A DNA stretch of 5,581 nucleotides from Anaerolineae bacterium (GTDB lineage: Bacteria; Chloroflexota; Anaerolineae; Promineifilales; Promineifilaceae). The DNA is taken from NCBI GenBank assembly GCA_028277515.1, contig JANQGC010000023.1:1-5581 (forward strand). The letters run 5' to 3'. The notes beneath the pieces are model-generated. The model did not search any database and had not been told where the DNA came from. It saw only the letters and a list, made by a program, of their open reading frames with translations. Of the stretch, positions 1 to 5,238 are shown piece after piece (the stretch's first letter is position 1; every line of letters begins with the position of its first letter). A program made the translations under genes and the position numbers.

Positions 1-569
1 TTTTGGGCAAGCGAGGGTAAAACTTCAAACAGGCCATCAACTTCTTGCGGGGTCAGCACAGCCGTTGGTTCATCCAGGATGAGCAGCTTGGCGTTGCGAT
101 AAAGGAGTTTGAGAATCTCCACCCGCTGTTCGACGCCGACCGATAAATGCTCAACGCGAATGTGCGGATCGACGGCCAGGCCATGCTGGTCGGAAAGCGC
201 CGCAATATGTTCGGCCGCGCGATCCAGATCGAGCAATGGCCCAGAACCTTCTTCATCCAAGCCCATGACTATGTTTTCAGCAACCGTGAAGGGAGGTACC
301 AGCATGAAATCTTGGTGAATCATGCCGATACCCAGGGCAATAGCATCCCGAGGTGATTGGATCTCAACCGGCCGGCCATTGATCAAAATCTGCCCATCAT
401 CTTTATGATAGAGACCATAAAGAATATTCATCAAGGTGCTTTTACCGGCGCCATTCTCACCCAACAAGGCGTGTATTTCGCCGGCATTGAGGATTAGATC
501 GACCTGGTCATTGGCAATGACACCCGGAAAACGCTTGCTGATTTTTTTTAATTCAATATATGGGGCCAT
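1..569 (-). CDS. BMP-type sugar/nucleoside ABC transporter, ATP-binding protein (5' part only)
   Basis: This is the cytoplasmic ATPase of an ABC importer; 189 residues from the start codon are visible and the rest lies beyond the left window edge. The protein starts MAPYIELKKISKRFPGV. Walker A is GENGAGKST (residues 37-45), the Q-loop Gln is in MIHQDFML (Q86), the signature is LSVGVEQRVEIL (from residue 142), and Walker B is LLILDEP (162-168) followed by TAVLTPQE. The signature form LSVGxxQRVEILK with a following L-Y-R is typical of ATPases paired with BMP-family (YufN/NupA-like) binding proteins, which normally have two fused ABC modules of about 500 residues in total. Only most of the first module is seen here. 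An AGGAAGG ribosome site at 573-579 supports the start. It probably works with the lipoprotein encoded at 1621-2703, with permease genes expected further left. Family call is firm; substrate is inferred. Confidence 0.95.
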   Translation of the reverse strand, partial: MAPYIELKKISKRFPGVIANDQVDLILNAGEIHALLGENGAGKSTLMNILYGLYHKDDGQILINGRPVEIQSPRDAIALGIGMIHQDFMLVPPFTVAENIVMGLDEEGSGPLLDLDRAAEHIAALSDQHGLAVDPHIRVEHLSVGVEQRVEILKLLYRNAKLLILDEPTAVLTPQEVDGLFEVLPSLAQ

Positions 570-592
570 AAGCCTTCCTGGAAATAATCGAA

Positions 593-655
593 AGAAACCC
601 GGAAGTTAAATCACAAAATCGCAACCAGTCCTTAAGATACGAGTTACGGGTTTCT
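593..655. repeat. Short inverted repeat in the leader before the ABC ATPase gene
   Basis: AGAAACCCG (593-601) is the exact reverse complement of CGGGTTTCT (647-655), giving 9-bp arms around a 45-nt loop just upstream of the ATPase ribosome site. It could fold in the leftward mRNA. With arms this short and a loop this long, chance is possible, and there is no T-tract to make it a terminator. Confidence 0.25.
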
Positions 656-671
656 AAAATCATTTGCACAG

Positions 672-733
672 AAATTTGACAACTTTTCACTTGATACATG
701 GGCGAAAGCCATTTAATAAAAGTTGTCAAATTT
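672..733. repeat. 16-bp perfect inverted repeat with an internal GAAA hairpin
   Basis: AAATTTGACAACTTTT (672-687) is the exact reverse complement of AAAAGTTGTCAAATTT (718-733). The 30-nt loop contains a second small hairpin, GGC-GAAA-GCC (701-710), flanked by AT/AT pairs with one bulged G. It fills the 198-bp spacer between the creatininase gene and the ABC ATPase gene. Arms are AT-rich with no GC-rich stem or run of T after it, so it does not look like an intrinsic terminator. It may be a dispersed intergenic repeat or a paired operator. The right arm continues as TTGTCAAATTTTA, a word repeated exactly at 2755-2767. Confidence 0.8.
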
Positions 734-767
734 TAGGTAACACAATACTTAATCTGTTCTCTTTTGC

Positions 768-1562
768 TCAAGATTTATATTCAAAACGAGCGATTTCTCG
801 CAAAGCAGCTTCCACGCGATTAACCATATTTGTAAGACTCTCTTTTCCCTCTTCACTACTTGAGCCGGCGGGGTCACCAATAACGCCATCGTGACTGAGA
901 TCGGTGGTATCCCATCCCGTCCGTACCAGCCCTCCTTCAGGGGCTAACAGCTCGAAGCTGCTAAAGCTGCTGGTGAGTGGATCTTGATTTTCCTGGCCAA
1001 GATTTTTGTACCGCCCAGGCTGAACCAACTCCGGCCGGACAGCTAACATAAGGCTCGTTTCAAAATGGCCGGCATGCATATCGCTTTTACTCATCTCCTG
1101 TGGTTCATCAGACGCCCCCAGGAATGTGAAGACGATATCAATTAAAAAAACCAACATCTTATGCCGCTGGCGGATGTCGCGCAGCATGGCTCCCAGCAAA
1201 TCACTATTGCCACCATGCCAGTTCATGAAGACCATTTTTCTAAAGCCGGAATGGCTGATGGCGGCGGCGATGTCATGAATGAGAGCCATCATCGTTTCGG
1301 CCTGCAGATATAATGAGCCGGGAAAGGCGATATGTTCGTTGCTCTTGGTGCACCACAACGGAGGAAGAAGGAGAACGTTTAAATCGGCTATACGCGGTTT
1401 TGTGCGCTCTAAGACTGCTTCAACCAAAAATAAATCGGTGCCCAGCGGCAAGTGGGGTCCGTGTTGCTCGGTCGCGCCAAGCGGTAGCAAGACGAGTGTG
1501 TTGGTTCGATCCAGTTTTTCAATTTCTGTGGTTGATAAGCGATTCCAGTCCAGGACTGCCAT
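768..1562 (-). CDS. Creatininase-family metallohydrolase
   Basis: A 264-residue cytoplasmic protein of the creatininase / MftE / ArfB superfamily, whose members hydrolyse amide or cyclic-amide C-N bonds with a two-metal site. Visible motifs are GATEQHGPHLPLGTD (ligands E32, H34 and D43), NWHGGN (H116), and HAGHFETS (H163, E168). The C-terminal GVIGDPAGS stretch is also usual for the family. The second motif has Trp where NGHGGN is common, and it lacks the HYEN form of true creatininase, so creatininase activity itself is unlikely. Length is normal for the family. I chose ATG 1562 because AGAGG (1572-1576) lies 9 nt before it; the upstream in-frame ATG at 1571 directly abuts AGAGG and is a poorer start (it would add MDR). 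The gene sits between the binding-protein and ATPase genes, implying a role tied to the imported compound. Substrate unknown; ArfB-like deformylation or lactam opening are options. Confidence 0.93.
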   Translation of the reverse strand: MAVLDWNRLSTTEIEKLDRTNTLVLLPLGATEQHGPHLPLGTDLFLVEAVLERTKPRIADLNVLLLPPLWCTKSNEHIAFPGSLYLQAETMMALIHDIAAAISHSGFRKMVFMNWHGGNSDLLGAMLRDIRQRHKMLVFLIDIVFTFLGASDEPQEMSKSDMHAGHFETSLMLAVRPELVQPGRYKNLGQENQDPLTSSFSSFELLAPEGGLVRTGWDTTDLSHDGVIGDPAGSSSEEGKESLTNMVNRVEAALREIARFEYKS

Positions 1563-1578
1563 CCTGTCCATCCTCTAG

Positions 1579-1614
1579 AAGTGACAGTCACTTAATTCTA
1601 AGTGACTGTCACTT
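1579..1614. repeat. Compact 16-bp inverted repeat made of two near-palindromes
   Basis: AAGTGACAGTCACTTA (1579-1594) and TAAGTGACTGTCACTT (1599-1614) are perfect reverse complements separated by 4 nt. Each arm is itself a dyad, AAGTGAC-N-GTCACTT, so the element can be read as one long hairpin or two tandem 15-bp operator-like sites. It lies between the stop of the lipoprotein gene (1621) and the ribosome site of the creatininase gene (1572-1576). In the leftward mRNA the hairpin ends 2 nt before the AGAGG. No T-run follows. It could protect the upstream lipoprotein message or limit downstream translation, or be a dispersed REP-like repeat. Confidence 0.85.
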
Positions 1615-1620
1615 GTTAAT

Positions 1621-2703
1621 TTATTCCGTGTTAATCGGATAGTCGATATTCCCAGCGTCGAGGTCATTCCATATTTCCATATAAGTTTCCCAGACGTCGT
1701 CAGGAATGATGTCTGAATTGTGATCGGATTCACCGGCAGACCAGTGCCACATTTCAGACACGGATGGACGCCATTCTTCGCCGGCCGCAAATGTGTCGTT
1801 GCGCACGTCCTGGCCCAGTTTTTGCACCATCTGGTTGAGATCCATGACCAGGCTGGCGCCCATATGCTCAGGTGCGATGCCGGTCTGGTCGGAATAAGCG
1901 CCCAGGACTTTGACATCGCTGGATACCCCCCCTTCAATGGCTCCCAGGCCGGTAACATCTGCGGCATGCCAGATCACATCAGCACCATTGCCGATCATGG
2001 TGATCGCCGATTCGCGCCCTTTTGCGGCATCATTATAGTCGCCGGTCACAACGCCAAGTCCGGTGGTTCCGGGCACGGTGTTTTCCGCACCGGTAATAAA
2101 GGCGTTCATCATACCACGTTGGGTCGGGTTATCGCCACCGCCAACAAAGCCGACGACATTGCTATCGGAGATGAGTGCTGCCAGGGCGCCGGCGGCATAG
2201 GCGGCGTCATAATAAGCAGCATCAATATATTGTATGTTGGACGGTATCTCATCTTGGGGTTGGAAGGTTGTAGCAAAGAAATTTTGCTCAGAGTAATCAG
2301 GCGCGATTTCCAGGAAGGCGCTGCCGAATTCAAAGCCATGTCCGATAATCAGGTCATAACCATCATCGGCATATCCTCTGGTGATTTCCGCAATATCGGC
2401 CTGGCCGATGTTTTCGGTGAAGGCGCCGTCAAAGCCTTCTTGCTGCTTGAGTTCTTCAAGCCCTTCATAGGCTAATTGGTCCCACCCACCATCTGTGATC
2501 GGTCCTGGTAGTAGGAGAGCAACTTGCACAGTTTCGGCCGTGGATTCTTCAGCAGCAGGTTCTTCTGCTGCTGTTTCCTCGGCCGTGGTGTCTTCTTCAG
2601 GAGGGGCTGCTTCCTCAACTTCTGGGCTTCCTCCACAGGCAGCCAATACAAATATGCCAAAAATGAGTACAAATAATGATAAACGATTTTTCTTGTATAA
2701 CAT
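1621..2703 (-). CDS. BMP-family (Med/PnrA-like) ABC transporter substrate-binding lipoprotein
   Basis: A 360-residue extracytoplasmic binding protein (PF02608-type) that would deliver ligand to the ABC importer. A basic start (MLYKKNR) and hydrophobic segment (about 8-22) end in lipobox LAAC with Cys23, followed by a low-complexity Glu/Ala/Pro/Thr linker (about 24-58). The binding domain starts VQVALLLPG with ITDGGWDQLAYEGL (69-82), then GHGFEFGSAF, VVGFVGG, NGADVIWHAADVTGLGAIEG and GAYSDQTGIAP, all characteristic of the family. Relatives bind nucleosides or purines, and some bind other ligands. I chose ATG 2703 because GGAG (in AAAAGGAGTG) lies 9 nt upstream and a normal signal peptide follows; the in-frame ATG at 2733 would add ten residues and has no ribosome site. 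The next gene downstream is the creatininase, and the ATPase follows it. The family is certain; ligand identity is inferred from the adjacent deaminase. Confidence 0.95.
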   Translation of the reverse strand: MLYKKNRLSLFVLIFGIFVLAACGGSPEVEEAAPPEEDTTAEETAAEEPAAEESTAETVQVALLLPGPITDGGWDQLAYEGLEELKQQEGFDGAFTENIGQADIAEITRGYADDGYDLIIGHGFEFGSAFLEIAPDYSEQNFFATTFQPQDEIPSNIQYIDAAYYDAAYAAGALAALISDSNVVGFVGGGDNPTQRGMMNAFITGAENTVPGTTGLGVVTGDYNDAAKGRESAITMIGNGADVIWHAADVTGLGAIEGGVSSDVKVLGAYSDQTGIAPEHMGASLVMDLNQMVQKLGQDVRNDTFAAGEEWRPSVSEMWHWSAGESDHNSDIIPDDVWETYMEIWNDLDAGNIDYPINTE

Positions 2704-2731
2704 TTTCCTACACTCCTTTTTAAAAATAAAC

Positions 2732-2761
2732 ATCTAAGTCATTAATCGAAAGATTTGTCAA
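2732..2761 (-). promoter_or_regulatory. Candidate promoter for the binding-protein gene
   Basis: On the minus strand a perfect TTGACA (2761-2756) is followed after 18 nt by TTAGAT (2737-2732), a weak -10 match (3 of 6). Transcription would start about 30 nt before the ATG at 2703. The -35 lies inside the left arm of the inverted repeat at 2751-2812, so a protein binding that dyad would block it. Binding-protein genes often have their own promoter, but the weak -10 keeps this tentative. Confidence 0.3.
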
Positions 2762-2812
2762 ATTTTATTTTCTTATACCTTTGGAAGTCCCACAGAAAAA
2801 ATTGACAAATCT
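2751..2812. repeat. Inverted repeat between amidohydrolase and binding-protein genes
   Basis: AGATTTGTCAA (2751-2761) is the exact reverse complement of TTGACAAATCT (2802-2812). Beyond one bulged A the pairing continues as T-rich against A-rich sequence, leaving a loop of roughly 30 nt. The left arm contains ATTTGTCAAAT, itself an odd-centred palindrome, and runs into TTGTCAAATTTTA (2755-2767), which recurs exactly at 723-735 in the spacer before the ATPase gene. The element occupies most of the 130-bp spacer. It may be a dispersed repeat or a paired operator; not a convincing terminator. Confidence 0.7.
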
Positions 2813-2833
2813 AATGCAAACCTACTTAATACT

Positions 2834-4222
2834 TCATACATGTTTTAATTGTTGTGGTGTAGGATGGTGTGAGACCATCTCGGCGGCGATCCGGTTGTGG
2901 CAGGCAATTAAATCGTCTTGATCGATTGTTTGAATATTGCCGTCTTGTACAATTACCTGGCCATTAATGATGGAAAGGTTTACTTTGTCTACGCGGCAAA
3001 GCAGCAAGGCAGCTTGCGCATCATGAACGGCGCCCCCGGCAAGGCTCAGGGTGTTCAGGTCAATGCCAATGAAATCTGCGGCTTTGCCAACTTCTAAAGA
3101 GCCGATTTCATCCCGTCCTAAGACGGCCGCGCCGCCTCTTGTGGCTAATTCCCAGCCCTCATAGATAGTGAAACTGCCCGCGCCTCCGTTGACCCGTTGC
3201 AGCAGCACGGCCGTACGCGCTTCATTGATCACATGACCACAATCATTACTGGCCGAACCATCCACGCCGATGCCCACCTGAACGCCGGCGTCCAACATCT
3301 CGCGAACCGGGCAGATTCCCGATCCCAGGCGCATATTTGAGGAAGGGCAGTGGGCCACACCTGTCCCTGTTTCAGCCAGCATTTTGATTTCATCCCGGTT
3401 AACAAAAATGGAATGTGCCCACCAGACGTCAGACCCCACCCAGTCCAATTCAGCCATATAATCGGCCGGGCGCTGGCCAAACTCTCGTTGGCAGTAGACC
3501 TCTTCGTCCAATGTCTCGGCCACATGTGTGTGCAGGCGCACATTTTGATGTGCTCGAGCCAATCGCGCCGTTTCGCGCATGAGCTGCTTGGTTACGGTAA
3601 ATGGAGTGCAGGGGGCAATACCGATGCGCAGCATAGAAAATGGGTTCGGATCATGATAGGCCGTGATTAATCTTTGGCAATCTTCCAGGATTTCTTCCTC
3701 ACCCTGTACCAGGTTATCCGGCGTTAACCCACCTTGACTATGACCTAATGACATCGCGCCGCGTGTGGCATGAAAACGCAAGCCAATTTCCTGGGCTGCT
3801 TCGATTTGCGCATCCAGAGATGCGTCGTTGGTATAGAGATAATGATGGTCACTGCTGGTGGTGCAGCCGGACAAGATCATCTCCGCCATGGCGGTTAGAG
3901 AGCCAAGGCGCAAGGCTTCATATGTCAGTTCCCCATAAATAGGAAAAAGACGGGCCAGCCAGTCGAATAAACCATGATCCTGCGCGCCAGGTATTGCTCT
4001 AAATAAGGATTGAAAAAAATGATGATGGGTATTGACCAGTCCGGGAAGTAGGGCCAGGCCGGTGGCATCAATGACCTGGTCCGCTTCTTTTGGAAGCTCT
4101 TCCGAGCGGCCGATTTTTTCTATGATATTGTCACGCACAAACAGCCCCCCACCATGAATTTTTTGCCTCTGGGCATTCATGGTAATGACGATGTCGGCAT
4201 TGGCTACCAATAGTGTGCTCAT
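2834..4222 (-). CDS. Amidohydrolase, 8-oxoguanine deaminase / hydroxydechloroatrazine ethylaminohydrolase type
   Basis: A 462-residue cytoplasmic metal-dependent deaminase of the amidohydrolase superfamily (AtzB/guanine deaminase/SAH deaminase branch). The TIM-barrel metal site is intact: PGLVNTHHHFFQSL (H66, H68), HTHVAET (H233, catalytic E236), WWAHSIF (H270) and GIGVDGSASND (D321). SSDHHYLY (123-130), GGLTPDNLV and a ...YHDPNPFS segment are features I associate with the 8-oxoguanine deaminase / hydroxydechloroatrazine ethylaminohydrolase group rather than with guanine deaminase. An N-terminal beta-sandwich strand set (1-58) and C-terminal GSLEVGKAADFIGID complete the usual composite domain, and length is normal. 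The gene starts 18 bp after the cyclo-ligase-like gene with only a weak, GG-rich ribosome site, suggesting translational coupling. The likely reaction is hydrolytic removal of an exocyclic amino group from a purine-like ring. 8-oxoguanine to urate is the best single guess, with isocytosine-like substrates also possible. Confidence 0.93.
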   Translation of the reverse strand: MSTLLVANADIVITMNAQRQKIHGGGLFVRDNIIEKIGRSEELPKEADQVIDATGLALLPGLVNTHHHFFQSLFRAIPGAQDHGLFDWLARLFPIYGELTYEALRLGSLTAMAEMILSGCTTSSDHHYLYTNDASLDAQIEAAQEIGLRFHATRGAMSLGHSQGGLTPDNLVQGEEEILEDCQRLITAYHDPNPFSMLRIGIAPCTPFTVTKQLMRETARLARAHQNVRLHTHVAETLDEEVYCQREFGQRPADYMAELDWVGSDVWWAHSIFVNRDEIKMLAETGTGVAHCPSSNMRLGSGICPVREMLDAGVQVGIGVDGSASNDCGHVINEARTAVLLQRVNGGAGSFTIYEGWELATRGGAAVLGRDEIGSLEVGKAADFIGIDLNTLSLAGGAVHDAQAALLLCRVDKVNLSIINGQVIVQDGNIQTIDQDDLIACHNRIAAEMVSHHPTPQQLKHV

Positions 4223-4240
4223 TCCACCATCCGCTCGTTT

Positions 4241-5014
4241 TTAAGGGTTCAACTTTTGTTTAAGATCGAATAGAAATGGGACATTGTCAAATTGGTCGGG
4301 TTGAACGGCCTCCCAATTGACGCCGCCGGGTTGGCTTAAGGTGGTTTTGGTTTCGATAACTTCATCGGGGGTAATGATCCAATCTAAGGGTGTATCATGC
4401 CCTAACATGATAACGCGATCATCGTCGACAACTTGATAGGAATGGACGGTGGTGACAATGGGCGTTTGTGGCGTGACCAGGTTCATATCTCGAAAGATGC
4501 CCAGTTCCAGGTCAGCAAATCCACCCCCTTTGCCGCTGCGTCCACCGTTGCGTGTGACGGCAACACAGCCGACAATCGCCAGGTCGAAAGGTTTCATATC
4601 TTCAAAGTTCACTTTTCGGCCGAACTTGAGCGCCCCTTCGATAGGAGCCACTTCCTCAAAAGGAATGCCTCGTTCCCGTAATTCGGCCGGATCTAATTCA
4701 ATAAAAGGGAAATCCTTTACCAACTCAGGGACGGGGGCATATAATAGTTTGCCATCTTGCAGAGCACGCAAACGAACCGGGATTTGTGGCGGATCGGGGT
4801 TTGATTTAACGATTTTGGCTTTTTTCCAGATGTCTAATTCGGCTAATCGTTGGGCAGCTTTATCCGCGCCGTCGAAATTGGGAATGCGACTCCACACTGG
4901 ACCAATAGATACGGCGCGGTTCTCAAGCAATGACCAGATTTCGGATCGCAGAGCATCCTTTGCGCTGTTTCTTCCTTGCCAACGGGCTTCAGTTTCCGGG
5001 TTCCCCGTGCTCAT
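4241..5014 (-). CDS. 5-formyltetrahydrofolate cyclo-ligase-like protein (COG0212 paralogue, MTHFSD type)
   Basis: A 257-residue cytoplasmic protein of the 5-FCL/MTHFS fold. The N-terminal K19/R23 helix (SAKDALRSEIW) resembles the ATP-contacting start of the family. The glycine-rich loop is GGRSGKGGGFADLELG (157-172), corresponding to GxRxGxGxGYYD in true cyclo-ligases but with FAD in place of YYD. C-terminal VTTVHSYQVVDDD, MLGHDTPLDWIITPDEVIET are typical of the longer paralogue group. At 257 residues it exceeds most genuine 5-FCLs (about 180-200). True 5-FCL converts 5-formyl-THF to 5,10-methenyl-THF with ATP; as I recall, the paralogue group has been connected by comparative genomics to thiamin metabolism and its activity is unsettled. 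The start is fixed by AAGGAG (5028-5023) 8 nt upstream. It is the first gene of the leftward operon, next to the divergent regulator, so probably part of the regulated pathway. Confidence 0.88.
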   Translation of the reverse strand: MSTGNPETEARWQGRNSAKDALRSEIWSLLENRAVSIGPVWSRIPNFDGADKAAQRLAELDIWKKAKIVKSNPDPPQIPVRLRALQDGKLLYAPVPELVKDFPFIELDPAELRERGIPFEEVAPIEGALKFGRKVNFEDMKPFDLAIVGCVAVTRNGGRSGKGGGFADLELGIFRDMNLVTPQTPIVTTVHSYQVVDDDRVIMLGHDTPLDWIITPDEVIETKTTLSQPGGVNWEAVQPDQFDNVPFLFDLKQKLNP

Positions 5015-5029
5015 ATGTTAATCTCCTTG

Positions 5030-5114
5030 TAGCGCGAGCTTTTCAGCTTGCGGCAGAAACAACCTGGAAAGGTTGTTCTACAGTAGCGTTAGCTTTTCAG
5101 CTTGCGGCTAAAAC
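5030..5114. repeat. 31-bp direct repeat pair with hairpins in the operon leader
   Basis: Two 31-bp units (5030-5060 and 5084-5114) match at 27 of 31 positions and share the exact 18-bp core AGCTTTTCAGCTTGCGGC (5037-5054 and 5091-5108). The first unit can fold as CGCGAGCT-TTTC-AGCTTGCG (one G-T wobble on the plus strand). Between the units lies a perfect 8-bp hairpin, AACAACCT-GGAA-AGGTTGTT (5058-5077). The block sits between the leftward promoter and the ribosome site of the cyclo-ligase-like gene, so it would be transcribed as leader. It looks like a dispersed intergenic repeat family rather than a unique control element. Confidence 0.8.
5058..5077. repeat. Perfect 8-bp hairpin with GGAA loop
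   Basis: AACAACCT (5058-5065) pairs perfectly with AGGTTGTT (5070-5077) across a four-base GGAA loop (GNRA class on the plus strand). It separates the two 31-bp repeat units. No T-tract follows on either strand, so it is not an intrinsic terminator by itself. Confidence 0.6.
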
Positions 5115-5142
5115 TTTGGCAGCCCAATACCAGGTTAATTCA

Positions 5143-5171
5143 ATCATAAAAGACAAGTGGTCTTGCGTAAA
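5143..5171 (-). promoter_or_regulatory. Candidate promoter of the leftward operon
   Basis: On the minus strand TTTACG (5171-5166, 4 of 6 to consensus) and TATGAT (5148-5143, 5 of 6) are separated by 17 nt. Transcription would begin near 5136, giving a leader of about 120 nt that includes the repeat block. The spacer contains the AAGTGG half-site at 5155-5160, so a regulator bound there would block or reposition RNA polymerase. Confidence 0.55.
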
Positions 5172-5204
5172 GAGCCACTTCTAACTAATATACTGGTACC
5201 ACTT
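5155..5204. promoter_or_regulatory. Candidate MocR operator: three AAGTGG half-sites
   Basis: AAGTGGTCTT (5155-5164) faces AAGAGCCACTT (5170-5180) as a dyad with one bulged base, half-site starts 20 bp apart. A third half-site, CCACTT (5199-5204), repeats the second in the same orientation 24 bp further on and is preceded by the palindrome TGGTACCA (5194-5201). Mixed inverted and direct half-sites spaced by about two helical turns suit MocR dimers. From memory, the AAAGTGG-type motif of corynebacterial PdxR, a MocR protein, is similar. The cluster covers both predicted -35 boxes. Confidence 0.6.
5163..5191 (+). promoter_or_regulatory. Candidate promoter of the MocR regulator gene
   Basis: TTGCGT (5163-5168) and TAATAT (5186-5191) are 17 nt apart. 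An overlapping better -10, TATACT (5189-5194), would need a 20-nt spacer. The -35 overlaps the -35 of the opposing promoter by three bases, and half-sites lie in the spacer and at the predicted start point, which suggests autoregulation. Confidence 0.4.
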
Positions 5205-5238
5205 GAATTGGGTTTAAGATTGCCCATTGGAGGCACCA

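Noticed and set aside
672..733. Rho-independent terminator after the creatininase gene
   Set aside because: The arms are AT-rich, the loop is 30 nt and no T-tract follows on the minus strand, so it does not meet the usual form.
570..767. Purine, THF or TPP riboswitch upstream of the transporter ATPase or lipoprotein
   Set aside because: I could not find the conserved core motifs of these riboswitches on the minus strand in either spacer; a covariance-model search would settle it.
1563..1571. Upstream ATG (1571) as the start of the creatininase gene
   Set aside because: The AGAGG ribosome site directly abuts this ATG with no spacer, whereas the ATG at 1562 has a 9-nt spacer; the three extra residues carry no family motif.
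1720..2475. Long open frame of 251 codons on the plus strand
   Set aside because: It is antisense to the lipoprotein gene, has no recognisable domain and no ribosome site, and the minus-strand frame gives a full BMP-family protein.
2704..2733. Upstream ATG (2733) as the start of the lipoprotein gene
   Set aside because: There is no ribosome site before it and it would bury the real GGAG site inside the coding region; the start at 2703 yields a normal lipoprotein signal peptide.
4449..5021. Open frame of 190 codons on the plus strand
   Set aside because: Antisense to the cyclo-ligase-like gene; composition (Ser/Arg-rich) and lack of motifs are those of a shadow frame.
5030..5114. Repeat-spacer-repeat pattern resembling a minimal CRISPR array
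   Set aside because: Only two diverged copies, the intervening sequence is itself a palindrome, and no cas genes are near.
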